A DNA stretch of 64,000 nucleotides, taken from the NCBI GenBank assembly GCA_009667805.1, contig CM019064.1:75886400-75950399 (forward strand), in the 5' to 3' direction. Below the pieces are notes generated by a model. The model was given only the letters and a program-made list of their open reading frames with translations. It ran no database searches and was not told the origin of the DNA. The position numbers were made by a program, and so were the translations under genes. Position 1 is the stretch's first letter. Every line of letters begins with the position of its first letter. Origin of the DNA: Leptobrachium leishanense (lineage: Eukaryota; Chordata; Amphibia; Anura; Megophryidae). Positions 22,814-33,769 of the stretch are shown here, piece after piece.

Positions 22814-23424
22814 CCTGTAAGCAACAGATATAATTAAAGTAGAGTATTATTTTACTACAATAAGGTGTCCATGTACTCTTATCCATCAAGCGCATGAGAA
22901 ATATATATATACAATGCTAAAATTTCAACAATGTTACAATGCCCATTAATTGATACATCATAATAATGGCTATAATGCCCTAGTCTACTAGTTGTCCTGA
23001 TTGTATGGTTGTTTTGCATGTTTCATCTCTTACCAATTGTCAACCTGTAGCAGAGAAGGGGAGATCTGTAATTTATAATGAGTTTTAATAGTATGGGATA
23101 TAGAACGTAGTTATTATAAATTCAATTTAAGATAACAAAGACGATTTTAAAGACTACACAGCACGGTGACAGTTTAATTGTCATTTGGTTTTATTGGGGC
23201 ATTTTGTGTGGCATGTTTAGATAAATCATATGAAAATTACGTGTCCCAAGCTATTTAAGCACATTCCTGCTAATGTCAAATGTCATTAATAGGTAATACA
23301 GGGGTTAACAATACCGGTTGTTTATCAAAATAAATGTAATAATTTAACAGTGGTATTTGTTAATTAAAACTTCCATAATTAAAAACAAAACTAAAAAAAA
23401 AATGCCGGTCACACGCAGGATTTG

Positions 23425-23566
23425 GTATGGCTTCTTTAATGCGAGAGAGGAAATACAATGTTTCGGCTTGATACATGAGCCTTTATCAAGTACCACACTC
23501 GCTAAAAGCTCGTGTATCAAGCCGAAACGTTGTATTTCCTCGCTCATATGAAACCAGCCATATCAA
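23425..23566. repeat. Inverted pair of hammerhead-like hairpins, degenerate
   Basis: GGAAATACAATGTTTCGGC and its inverse GCCGAAACGTTGTATTTCC form the arms, with TTGATA..TATCAAG between. On either strand this reads TTGATAAAGGC-hairpin-GCCGAAACRTTG, resembling the TGATGAAG..CGAAACGCG module at 29499-29545 and 30170-30225, but with changes in the CUGAUGA core. Confidence 0.5.
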
Positions 23567-24768
23567 ATGCTGCAGTGTGACTGACATGTCTTTTTTCTTT
23601 GGATAACTTATATTCGGGGGCTAATAGCCATACCCGGCTGTTTGGAACCTGTGGTCATGAATTCTCAGGCTTTGCTTCCACTAACCCCTGTTTATTTTAT
23701 AGAATTATAATGTCTGAAAAAGCGATAAGAGTCTAGCTACAATTTGGTAGGGAAGAAAAATCTGAATTAATTTTCGACTTGACAGGTGCTTCTTTTTGTA
23801 GAAAGATGTGCTGATGCTGTACCTTCACATATATGCCGTTATTGCTCTTTTGTTAGGTTTTTCACCCATATCTTACCCTTTATCACACTGGTTGCAAATA
23901 GCATTAGCACAGTAATTACTAGACAATGCCTCTAACTCCCTGAAAGTGATCTTTGACTCATGTAGAACTATATCGAAAAGGGATGTCAATGTGCTTACTT
24001 CACATATTGAAAGGTTAAATTAATGACAAAGGGTTTCCATGGCATTATGGGATTTCCTTCAAGAAATCAGTGTTCCAAGCCTCATCAATCCCTAATCTGT
24101 TAAAATATATTCTATTTATTTCTAAAGGCAATTATCCCCCGACCCTGACAGCGCATGGCAAACATTACATATCATTCTCGACCAAATACGTAGATTGTCA
24201 AGTGCAAAAGGCGTAAAGGGTTACTCGGTCAATACATCAAGTCGATTGAGTTGTTGATATATGCCAAAAGAGAATATTTAACAAAGTTCGGGAATAAACT
24301 GGAGCAAAGCAATTAAACTAAATTTGTGAACTGGAAATACCATATTGTCAGAGGAATTACTTTTGAAACAAACACAGATTGTGAAGCTATCGCTGTATTA
24401 CACAAGGGGCAGCAAAATGAACACTGAAAAAAAAGTTGACAAACCCAATGTCATTAGTGAATACAAATTAATGGCAATAAAGTGTCTTGTATGAAAAGCA
24501 CAGCCAAATAAGTTTGAAATTATGATTTCTTGCCTCACTGTTATATTGCAGCTGCAATTTTCTGTATCGCTTGCCAAAGTTTCTCATTGTGGAATTTTGG
24601 TTTTATATTACAAATAATTTAATATAATATTATTATATTATATAGTATTCCCAGAATAACTAATATTTATATATATATATCTTAAATATATATATGTTTT
24701 TATATATATTGAGTTTTATGTTAGTTTTATATTTTAAATAATGAAAAGAAAAGGCTTTTTGTTTAGAT

Positions 24769-24994
24769 CAGGGGGTCAGTAACCTTTAACCCTCCAGATG
24801 TTTTGGAACTACATTTCCCTGGAGGCTCAGCCAACCTAATGAATGGTTAAGAATCATAGACAATTTGGATACAATACAACTGGCCCCCTTATTTAGGTGC
24901 TGAGGAGTGTTAAATCTATATAAACATAAAATACTGCTGATGAATAGGTGCCACCAAACTGCTGTTGAAGTGCAGTGGCTACTAGGCTCTATGG
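24769..24994. mobile_element. hAT-like fragment (CCTCCAGATGTTTTGGAACT)
   Basis: CAGGGGGTCAGTAACC at the left, followed by CCTCCAGATGTTTTGGAACT and ACATTTCCC, matches the arm sequences of 24995-25477 and the element at 31426-32295. No right end or TSD was found, so it appears truncated or decayed. Confidence 0.45.
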
Positions 24995-25477
24995 CAGTTG
25001 TGGGCAACTACGGCCCTCCAGATGTTTTGAAACTACATTTCCCGTGATGCTCGGCTGCTCGTTAGGTTTGCAGAGCCTCAAGGGAAATATAGTTCCAAAA
25101 CATTTGGAGGGCCGGGGTTGCTGAGCCCTGATTTATAGGAATATTTAATATTACAATATGTCATTTTGCTGCTCTGTCCTGGGATACTCGGAATTAATAG
25201 AAATCCTGGTGTCCTTTGTTTCTGATAAACATTTTATAGATATCTATCAGAAACAAATTCCACCAAGATTTCTATTAATTCCAAGTATCCCAGGACAGGG
25301 CAGCACAATGACATGTCGTAATATTAAATATTCCTATAAATCAGGGCTCAGCAACCCCGGCCCTCCAAATGTTTTGGAACTATATTTCCCTTGAGGCTCT
25401 GCAAACCTAATGAGCAGCCGAGCATCACGGGAAATGTAGTTTCAAAACATCTGGAGGGCTGTAGTTGCCCACAACTG
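24995..25477. mobile_element. Foldback hAT element, 483 bp, long near-perfect arms
   Basis: The ends CAGTTGTGGGCAACTA and TAGTTGCCCACAACTG are perfect inverses, with exact 8-bp TSD CTCTATGG (24987-24994 and 25478-25485). The two arms, each about 230 bp, are near-perfect inverses around a loop of about 17 nt near 25235. Each arm looks like a ~135-bp hAT MITE ending TTGCTGAGCCCTG plus about 95 bp of other sequence. It lies in an SGSM2 intron and would be transcribed as a long hairpin. Confidence 0.9.
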
Positions 25478-25818
25478 CTCTATGGGATTCTAATTAAGAC
25501 TTGATTAAATCAGAACGCATACATAAAATCTGTACCAAGAGAAAATTTTAAATACTGTGTGTATAATGTCGCAGACTTTAACTGTTTAGAAAAAAGATAC
25601 TTTTTTTTTCTGTAATATTCTTTGGATAATCTCTACACCCAATTCTAGCTGTGCAGAATAAACCATCAGTGCTATGAAGTATGATTACGATTTGATTTAG
25701 CTGCGCCTTATAATGGCCCGATAATGCCACCACAGTCGTTTTGTGATTCTTTTGAAAGGGCATATTGCCTCTATACAGCAAGACGTGGGGAGGTTCAAGA
25801 TTGAAGCCGGATAAAAAC

Positions 25819-25953
25819 CTTTCATCGTTTTAGGAGCTGTGAGGTTCCGAGAGGAGATCATGGATAACATGGCGTGAAGCCTATCTTCTTCTTCCTCATC
25901 ATCATCAACAGACACGGAACGACTGGCAGCTAAGTGGTGGTAGTTAATAGTGA
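25819..25953 (-). CDS. SGSM2: SGSM2 exon: acidic linker (VDDDEEEEDRLHAML), likely cassette
   Basis: A 135-bp exon. The acceptor TTTCTTTTAAGCAG|TCACT is good. The donor ATGAAAG|GTTTTTATC is weak. It encodes (I)TINYHHLAASRSVSVDDDE, then EEEDRLHAMLSM and ISSRNLTAPKTMK, matching the TINYHHLAAS, DDDEEEED and SRNLTAP residues I recall in vertebrate SGSM2. Phase is 1-1 and the length is 45 codons, so skipping keeps the frame. The first two bases complete the A left by 33931-34063, and the final G joins AC of the exon at 10986. Confidence 0.92.
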
Positions 25954-26639
25954 CTGCTTAAAAGAAATAGTGAAGAAGGAGGGAGAAGTGTAAAAAAAAA
26001 ACAACAAAAAAGAATTTTAGAAAAAGGTACATCCAGTTATTAGAATCCACTTAAATCAGAATGAAATCTTCAAAGCTATTGTTTTTTATTTGATTTTTAG
26101 TTTTTAGCACCACTTATGTGGTATTAAATCGTAAATTGTGTTCCTGACATGTCATGTTTACCACAATTTATACATGGAATTTTAGTAACTGCAACCAAGA
26201 GTTTCCAGCATATACGTTTTCACAATTTGCGCTCTGTCGCAGACACAGATGGTATAAATGCGAGGGCCTTCTCTAAGTTTATGTTATGGTTTAGGTAACG
26301 TTGTGGAAGTTTAAGTAGCGCTAGTGTGTCTTTAACCTTGATGCATGGTGCATAAATGAATGTACAGAATCTTACAGAAGTGAGTACACCTTCACATTTT
26401 TGTAAATATTTTATTTTATCTTGTCATATCTTCTCATGTGACAAAACTGAAGAAATGACACTTTGCTACAATGTAAAGTAGTGAATGTACAGCTTGTATA
26501 ACAGTGTAAATTTGCTGTCCCCTCAAAATAACTCAACACACAGCCATTAATGTCCAAACCGCTGGCAACAAAAGTGAGTACACCCTAAGTGAAAATGTCC
26601 AAATTGGGCCCAAAGTGTCAATATTTTGTGTGGCCACCA

Positions 26640-27587
26640 CTATTTTCCAGCAGCGCCTTAACCCTCTTGGTCATGGAGTTCACAAGAACTTCACAGGTTG
26701 CCACTGGCGTCCTCTACCACTCCTCCATGATGGCATCACGGAGCTGGTGTATGTTTGAGGATGCCCCACAGATGCTCAATAGGGTTTAGGTCTGGAGACA
26801 TGCTGGGCCAGTCCATCACCTTTACCCTCTGCTTCTTTAGCAAGGCAGTGGTCATCTTGGAGGTGTGTTTGGGGTCGTCATCATGTTGGAATACTGCTCT
26901 GCAGCCCAGTACCCGAAGGGAGGGGATCATGCTCTGCTTCAGTATGTCACAGTACATGTTGGCATTCATGGTTCGCTCAATGAACTGCAGCTCCCCCGTG
27001 CCAGTAGCACCCATGCAGCCCCAGACCATGACACTCCCACCACCATGCTTGACTGTAGGCAAGACACACTTGTCTTTGTACTCCTCACCTGGTTGCCGTC
27101 ACACATGCTTGACACCATCTGAGCCAAATAAGTTTATCTCAGCCTCATCAGTAATCCATGTCCTTAGTCTGCTTGTCTTCAGCAAACTGTTTGCGGACTT
27201 TCTTGTGTATCATCTTTTTTTAAGAGGCTTCCTTCTGGGACGAAAGCCATGCAGACCAATTTGATGCAGTGTGCGGCGTATAGTCTGACAGGCTGACACC
27301 CCACCCTTCAACCTCTCTGCAGCTATGCCGGCAGCACTCATACGTCTATTTCCCAAAGACAACCTCTGGATATGACGCTGAGCACATGCACTCAATTTCT
27401 TTGGTCGACCATGGCGAGGCCTGTTCTGAGTGGAACCTGTCCTGTTAAACCGCTGTATGGTCTTGGCCATCGTAATGCAGCTCAGTTTCAGGGTCTTGCC
27501 AATCTTCTTATAGCATCGGCCATCTTTATGTAGAGCAACAATTCTTTTTCTCAGATCCTAAGAGAGTTCTTTGCCATGAGGTGTCAT
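26640..27587 (-). pseudogene. Tc1 transposase pseudogene
   Basis: The minus strand reads from ATG 27587 (MTPHGKELS) with a stop at 27560-27558, then the HTH part (MAKTIQRFNRTGSTQNRPRH, GRPKK), a stop near 27210, WITDE with the first catalytic Asp, a stop in the segment after VKHV, then HGGGSVMVWGCMG, FQHDDDPKHT and SPDLNPIEHLWG. After WGILK the frame is lost, and remnants run to about 26640. At least three stops and one or more frameshifts. It has no relation to SGSM2, though it lies in the same orientation. Confidence 0.9.
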
Positions 27588-27632
27588 GTTGAACTTCCAG
27601 TGACCAGTATCAGAGAGTGAGAGCCATAACAC

Positions 27633-28433
27633 TGTGGCAATTGAGTTTTAATGTGGATAAGTGCAAGATAATGCACCTGGGGCGTAAAAACCCAAGGGCT
27701 GAATATAGAATATTTGATACAGTCCTAACCTCAACATCTGAGGGTTGGGATTTAGGGGTTATTATTGCAGAGGATCTAAGGGTAAGTAGTCAATGTAATA
27801 GAGCAGCAGGAAATGCTAGCAGAATGCTTGGTTGTGTAGGGAGAGGTATTAGCAGTAGGAAAAGGGAAGTGCTCATGCCACTGCACAGAGCACTGGTGAG
27901 ACCTCACTTGGAGTACTGTGTGCAGTACTGGAGACTGTATCTCCAGAAGGATATAGACATCTTAGAGAGATTTCAGAGAAGGGCTACTAAAATGGTGTAC
28001 GGCTTGAAGGAGAAAAGTTACCAGGAAAGGCTTAATGATCTTAACATGTACAGCTTGGAAAAAAGACGAGACAGAGGAGATATGATAGAAACATTTAAAT
28101 ACGTAAAGGGAATCCACAAGGTAGAGGAAGGGAGTATATTTAAAAGGAAACAAAGTAGCAAAACAAGAGGACATAGTCTTAGATTAGAGGGGCAAAGGTT
28201 TAAAAGTAACATCAGGAAGCATTATTTTACGGAGAGGGTGGTGGATACATGGAACAGCCTTCCAGTTGAAGTGGTAGAGGCCAAAACAGTAATTGAATTT
28301 AAGCAAGCATGGGATAGGCATAAGGCTATCCTAAACAAAAGATAAATCCAGGTAAAGTATCCATGTAATTGGCCAGACTAGATGGGCCAAAAGGTTCTTA
28401 TCTGCCGACATTTTTCTATGTTTCTATGTTTTT
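27633..28433 (+). mobile_element. 5'-truncated non-LTR retrotransposon (L2/CR1-like)
   Basis: The insertion into the Tc1 is flanked by a 7-bp TSD ATAACAC (27626-27632 and 28434-28440). It codes in one open frame to the stop at 28343-28345 (about 235 codons) for the reverse-transcriptase C-terminus: FNVDKCKIMHLGRKNP, LVRPHLEYCVQYW, LERFQRRATKMV and TFKYVKGIHK are family-typical. The 3' UTR has GACTAGATGGGCC and TTCTTATCTGCCG and ends in TTCTATGTTTCTATG repeats. The open frame suggests a fairly recent insertion. Confidence 0.92.
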
Positions 28434-29498
28434 ATAACACCAAATTTAACACACCTGCTCCCCATTCACACCTGAGACCTTGTAACACTAACGAGTCACA
28501 TGACACTAGGGAGGGAAAATGTCTAATTGGGCCCAATTTGGACATTTTCACTTAGGGGTGTAGTCACTTTTGTTGCCAGCGGTTCAGACATTAATGACTG
28601 CGTGTTGAGTTATTTTGAGGGGACGGCAAATTTACACTGTTATACAAGCTGTACACTCACTACTTTACATTGTAGCAAACTGTCATTTCAAAGTGTTGTC
28701 ACATGAAAAGATATAATAAGATATTTGCAAAAATGTGAGGGGTGTATTCACGTCTGTGAGATACTGTATTTGTGTGATTCATACATAAAGTCTGCTACAC
28801 AGATAACTATATGAGTAAATAAAAATATAACAACGCAGGGGTTAACTATCAACCGTACTAACTCAATCTGTTTTTTGAGATGCATTTCAAGGCATTTTGA
28901 AAGGCAATATGGAATCGGCTGGTTGATTGCATGTTCAACCATCCTACTCCTCTTGAGAGAGCCCCAGGAAGATGTATGTCACAAGTAGGTGGTTACTCTC
29001 ATAAAAGCAGGCATTAAGTTAGGACAGAATAGACCTTGCAAAGTGGGATACATTGAGAAATCAATAAATCGTGCTAACAGAGTGGGGTTCATAAATAATT
29101 GTACAAGTATTGTTTGCACTCCCAAAAAACATTTCTTCCTATTAACGTTTCACCAAATAATCTAGATAATAAAAACAGGGAGGCCCACAAATGAATGGTC
29201 TTAATAGCAATTGGTAATGAAATGCATACCAATGCACTCACACAGCATATTAGGTGATAGACCTGTAAAGGTATCTTTGCTCGTTTGTTAGTTTATAGCA
29301 GTTGGTCATGAAATTCGTACCAATGCACTCACACAGCCAATTAGTTGATAAGCTGTAAAGGTATCTTTATCTGTATGTTACCGCTTCGCTGATTCTAGAG
29401 CGTCGTATTCCTGGTTCACCCCGCCGCCACAGGACCAACAACAAGAAGACGATTCCAGTAAAAAAGTGATTTATTCGTAACACAGCTCGGTATTCCAA

Positions 29499-29545
29499 CG
29501 CGCTTCGTCCAAAATATACATCGGACTTCATCAGGAAAAATGATA
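29499..29545 (-). ncRNA. Hammerhead-like motif, left arm (altered core)
   Basis: On the minus strand: CUGAUGA (29534-29528), then A, GUCC, a 12-nt loop, GGAC, GAAG, CGCGUU, GGAAUACC. Stem II (GUCC/GGAC) and a stem I (UUCC-type upstream with GGAA downstream) can form. The core differs from consensus by an extra A before stem II and by GAAG for GAAA. It lies in the sense direction of SGSM2. Confidence 0.5.
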
Positions 29546-30169
29546 AATGCATATAACCTCTTCCCCCCGGCTCTTAAATACATAAATTTCTGAAAAAATT
29601 TCACCAAGACACGATTGAACATAATTAAGTTGACGATCGTCAGCTTGTGCGAGTCCGTTGGCACCTCCTATTCCGTGAGGTTCCAACTGGTGCGCATATC
29701 CGGAAGCCTTTCAAGACGGAAATGACGTATCGGACCCTCTCCTTCCTCGTAATCTTCAAAGCGAAAGTATCAAACGGAGGATATGGTCTTCTCCGATTGG
29801 CGGCACATACTCGCGCTGGCAGCAGAGTCGATTCGGGGGAATCAGTCCATATGCTTTTTAACCCTTCAGTATCCGGGAGTAAGGATCACCCTAAAAATCT
29901 CTCCCGGTAACAGGAAAAACCATACAAAAAATATAATAAAACAATTAAAAAACTAATTAAAAAAGTGAAATACACATGTACTCAGAGTACAACAATAAAA
30001 ATATATATATTCAGTGAATATGCGCACCAGCTGGAACGCACGGAATAGGAGGTGACGACGGACTCGCACAAGCTGCCGATCGTCAACTTAATTATGTTCA
30101 ATCGTGTCTTGGTGAAATTTTTTCAGAAATTTATGTATTTAAGAGCGGGGGGAAGAGGTTGCATGTATT

Positions 30170-30225
30170 TATCATTTTCCCTGATGAAGTCCTATGTATA
30201 TTTTGGACGAAACGCGTTGGAATAC
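30170..30225 (+). ncRNA. Hammerhead-like motif, right arm
   Basis: CTGATGA (30181-30187), A, GTCC, loop TATGTATATTTT, GGAC, GAAA (30209-30212), CGCGTT, then GGAATACC. TTCC at 30177-30180 pairs with GGAA for stem I. ACGCGT is self-complementary, as in minimal stem III hammerheads that work as dimers. One extra A sits between CUGAUGA and stem II, so activity is uncertain. Confidence 0.55.
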
Positions 30226-31425
30226 CGAGCTGTGTTACGAATAAATCGCTTTTTTACTGGAATCGTCTTCTTGTTGTTGGTCCTGTGGCGGCGGGGTGAA
30301 CCAGGAATACGACGCTCTAGAATCAGCGAAGCGGTAACATACAGATAAAGATACCTTTACAAGCTTATCAACTAATTGGCTGTGTGAGTGCATTGTTACG
30401 AATTTCATTACCAATTGCTATTAAGACCATTCATTTGTGGGCCTCCCTGTTTTTATATCTAGATTATAAAGTGGGATACATTGACATTTTGACATGTTTA
30501 CTGTATATAATGTATGAACAAATTATGATATGAGTATTAAAATGTTAAGCTAAATTTATAGCACTGAAAGAATGAAAACATTTACTAGAGGGAACTGCTA
30601 ATTAGATCATGAACTGCGTGGCCTACAAAGGTCTAGCATTACCCAACATACATTAGCAGTATGCTTTAAGAGCATTAAAATATTCTCATGCATTAATACA
30701 GTATTATTTACAGATTCAAGAACACTGATTAAATAAAACAGGCAGAACTATTCTTTTGGGTTGGAGCCAATCAGCTGCTTCATTAGTGGCTGAACATGGA
30801 ATGGCAAAACATATTGACCATCTTGGGTCAAATCTGAGATCCATTCTTCATGCTGATTAGCGGCCAGATAATTCACCTTGACAGCTTACTTGAAAAGGTC
30901 ATCTTCCAAAGAGCATCTAACCAGTATGAGGAGAGCTTTAACAGCAATACAAAGATAAAAATAAAAATGTCCATTGAGAGCTTTGAGCATCCAGGTTTTA
31001 AATTGTGGTTTGGTAGATGCTTTGCTCTTTCCATTAAAAGTCCTTCGATAAAAACGTGTATGCTTTATCCGCAACCACTGAGATAGCTGGAAAGGTGAGA
31101 ACACTGGAAACGTGTGCAACCTATTCAACGAGTATAAGTGTTTACATTGCTCACTTCTCATCCTTTGTGAGATTCCGAGAAAAAGCCAAATCAAGCCAGA
31201 TATCCAAGAACAGTGAATTAATGTGGCTGTACAAAAGTATGCTGTATACATGAATTATCAATAAATACTTTGTTTTTGTGGGCTCCATGGCAAATATTCA
31301 CTATGATAACAATACCAAAATGTACATTTTTAAACGAAGAGCATCCAGGGTATTACACATATACAACAAAACATTTTTAAGGGACCATTAGCAATAACAC
31401 TTCAAATCTCCATTGTATTCTAAAT

Positions 31426-32295
31426 CAGGGGTTGGTAACCTTGGCCACCTAGGGGCCAAATTACAATCTTCATGCAAACGTTTGCGTCGGCGCAAAAAAC
31501 GCATTAACGCGAGGGGTAAAACCCTTTGCGCTGAACGTTGTATTACATTGTCAGCGCAACAAACGCACGTAATAGTCTACCACGGGTGAACCTGCGTGAA
31601 CCCTGCGCGCGCGTACTTTACTGCGCGCGTCCTATACTTAACATTGTGAGCACAAACGCAAACGTGTGCTGGTACGCGGACGGTATTACAATCTATGCGC
31701 AGGAATTAACGCATAGCCGTTGCGCGTATAATTTTAGCAACTCCTAAAAGCTGGTGTTAATGGCAAATTCTACCAACCTGGCCGAACCCAAATACACCAG
31801 CCCAAAACAAAATACGCAGCAAAGTATAGTTACACATTCTACACATACCAAACCAATAAAATGGAGAAGTTGTGTGTGCATTTTTTATTGCTAAAGCATA
31901 TATACTCAGATTGACTTTGACAGGCGCAAAAACTTAACGTGAGACAATTGTGGTTCTTAATTCTGATTGGCTGAATCGCGTGAAAAAAACAGTCAGCACA
32001 CTGATTTCTGCGCGCGACGTTACTGCGCGAGCATTTGTGCGCCTCCGTTTAACACGCGTTATTGCTTGACGGATGAAAAAATGCACGAGGATTGTAATTC
32101 CAATTTCCGCTCGTTAACGTTTAACGCTTGGCGCACAAATTCATGCGTGGCGCGTGCGTTTTTGCATGAAGAATGTAATTTGGCCCTAGATGTTTTGACA
32201 CTACATCTCCCGTGATACTCTGACTCATTACGTTGGCTGAGCCTCATTGGATATGATGTGCCCAAAAATTTGGAGGGCCAAGGGTGTGTACCCTG
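31426..32295. mobile_element. hAT MITE split by a Harbinger-like MITE
   Basis: Ends CAGGGGTTGGTAACCTTGG and CCAAGGGTGTGTACCCTG; TSD TTCTAAAT / GTCTAAAT, 7 of 8 (31418-31425 and 32296-32303). The two halves (up to 31451 and from 32186) rejoin to the CCTCCAGATGTTTT motif seen in 24769 and 24995. The split element is about 135 bp long. Confidence 0.82.
31452..32185. mobile_element. Harbinger-like MITE nested in a hAT MITE
   Basis: Ends GGGGCCAAATTACAATCTTC and GAAGAATGTAATTTGGCC, TSD CTA (31449-31451, 32186-32188). It is full-length relative to 20605-21320 and shares AATACACCAGCCCAAAA and GTGAGACAATTG. It inserted after the hAT it interrupts. Confidence 0.85.
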
Positions 32296-33588
32296 GTCTA
32301 AATACTGGCATATTCATGAATTCTTAGAAGGAAAGCCAGAATGTCTACTAGAATATAAGTAAAGAATAATATCTCCTTCTATGCGGAATCTGAAGCTATA
32401 AAATAACCACAAGTCAGAAAGTATGCACATACTATTACTAGAAATCAATGAATATGTGGTATCTTTGTGGATGTAAGTTATCTACCATGTAATAAGTGTC
32501 TGCGTGGTGTAATATTACAATGCTGAGCTGACCAATGTAAGAAATTGTTAAAACGGGGGATGTGAGAAACAAAAGGGCTGGTGGCACCTGCTGCTCTAAT
32601 GGCCTTTTGCTCATTTGGGTGAGAAGAGTGGGTAAGGGAATTTGGACAGACGGGCAAGGGTCTGTGGTGTTTCTAAAAATGAAATCGACACGCCATGCCA
32701 AATCGAACTGGGTTTATTACATAGGAAATTCAAAGCTGTCAGGTTCTAGTAACATCGCTGAGACGCGTATAGGAAACTTTTGGGCAATTCCCTTTCAAAT
32801 GAGTGGTGATAGCAGAGAGTGCAGGAGTCACACAGCCGCCGGTGCTCCTGCCCATTGCATTTATGGATAATGATGACTGCTGACGCACAGCCAAGGGAGT
32901 CATTCACCCAAATCTTGTGTAGTTGTCCTGATGGTGCTAAACCTACAGTACACAAGTAACATGTAAGTGGCACCTGGTACTGTAATCAGGTTCATTTTAA
33001 AATTTGGGGGAATTCACGTGGATGAATTAGAGGTGATGCAACGTGTTTTTTGAGTGTATTCTGTTTGATTTCAACCAAATTTCTAAACTGCAGTTTCACC
33101 ATGTCTACACATTGAGTATTACGTTTGCCATAGAGTCTGCCCTCACCATGCACACGGGGTCCATACACTGCACTTATAGATATGTATTATATATTCTGTG
33201 TCCGGAGCTCCATCACGTTTAGCTTGGGTATGGTGCTGACAGGAGTTGCAAAATCAAAACTTAAACCTATCCAGCAGAAGACAGCTTCATTCTGTGGTCC
33301 ACACAGTCTTTCTGTGAGATAATACTCAAATTAAAGTGTTTGCATGCATACAGCGAGACCAGCAATAATGAGGATGCTATGTCAGATCACCGCTGGCAGA
33401 GACCTGTCAAAAAATGACAACTGCAGGAAACTGTAGCCCTTAACTGGCACTGCTGTTCATTCAAGAATGGGCTCATGGTAAGGACAGAGTGCAATGGTTT
33501 CTGCAATCTATTGTCATTTCCAATCATTCATTAAACATGTCTAAAATCTAGTGGTTCTGCACCTACTGTCAGACATGTACCTCTACAG

Positions 33589-33769
33589 TAGTGTTTCCCA
33601 AACCTCTCCTTGGGACCCTCACCAGGCCAGATTTTGCAGATCACCTTGGGGAATAGCAGACTGAATCCTGCAATCACTGAGCAGCAAATCATATCACCAG
33701 TTCTGTTCTTCAGATATCTGGCAAACCTGGTGAGGCGGACGGTCCTGAGGACAGGTTTGGCAAACACTG
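33589..33769. mobile_element. hAT MITE, TAGTGTTTCCCAAAC ends
   Basis: A 181-bp element with TAGTGTTTCCCAAAC and GTTTGGCAAACACTG ends and exact TSD CTCTACAG (33581-33588 and 33770-33777). It shares the interior GACTGAATCCTGCAATCACT with 18696-18878. It ends about 160 bp downstream (gene sense) of exon 33931-34063. Confidence 0.9.

Larger units (their letters stand above)
10987..25818 (-). other. SGSM2: SGSM2 intron of 14.8 kb, mostly repeats
   Basis: This intron joins exon 25819-25953 to exon 10833-10986. Recognised repeats are listed separately. Stretches without recognised content are 10987-11940, 13480-14250, 15100-17130, 18420-18690, 19215-19390, 19735-20600, 21325-21630, 22825-23420, 23570-24765 and 25490-25815. 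A 36-bp tandem duplication occurs at about 15695-15770, and (AT)-rich low-complexity sequence at 24600-24740. Confidence 0.6.
26365..28766 (-). mobile_element. Second Tc1-like transposon, decayed, carrying a LINE
   Basis: TA flanks both ends (26363-26364, 28767-28768). The TIRs start CAGAATCTTACAGAAGTGAG and end with the near-inverse; an inner copy of GTGAGTACACC lies at about 26575, giving the IR/DR arrangement. TIRs are about 220 bp. Without the LINE at 27633-28433 the element would be about 1.6 kb. It is more diverged than the Tc1 at 8236. Confidence 0.92.
29057..30467. mobile_element. Palindromic retroelement with hammerhead-like hairpins, 17-bp TSD
   Basis: A 17-bp direct repeat AAAGTGGGATACATTGA flanks it (29040-29056 and 30468-30484). 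Inside, 29162-29700 and about 30020-30465 are long inverted arms (shared TCAACTTAATTATGTTCAAT, GGCGGCGGGGTGAACCAGG, CCACAAATGAATGGTC). The arms enclose a unique 300-bp centre. Each arm holds a hammerhead-like module. The left arm also carries a ~95-bp tandem duplication (about 29209-29385). There is no RT or endonuclease ORF. The long TSD points to target-primed insertion; a Penelope-like origin is a hypothesis, based on the known presence of hammerheads in that group. Confidence 0.7.

Noticed and set aside
21911..22833. Overlapping ORFs of 150-296 codons on both strands
   Set aside because: Same 18-bp minisatellite artefact; being open on both strands and several frames argues against coding.
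24605..24720. AT-rich stretch as origin or matrix-attachment site
   Set aside because: Low complexity only; no supporting motif.
9105..27160. TCATCAG words at 9110 and 27145 as minus-strand hammerhead cores
   Set aside because: They are Tc1 coding sequence and lack the downstream GAAA and stems.
27617..28345. A host gene of 242 aa
   Set aside because: It is the reverse-transcriptase C-terminus of a 5'-truncated LINE with a TSD; the first few codons come from the flanking Tc1.
31967..32265. ORFs in the GC-rich elements near 32 kb and the similar ones at 43 kb
   Set aside because: Interior of Harbinger-like MITEs; frames are not conserved between copies.
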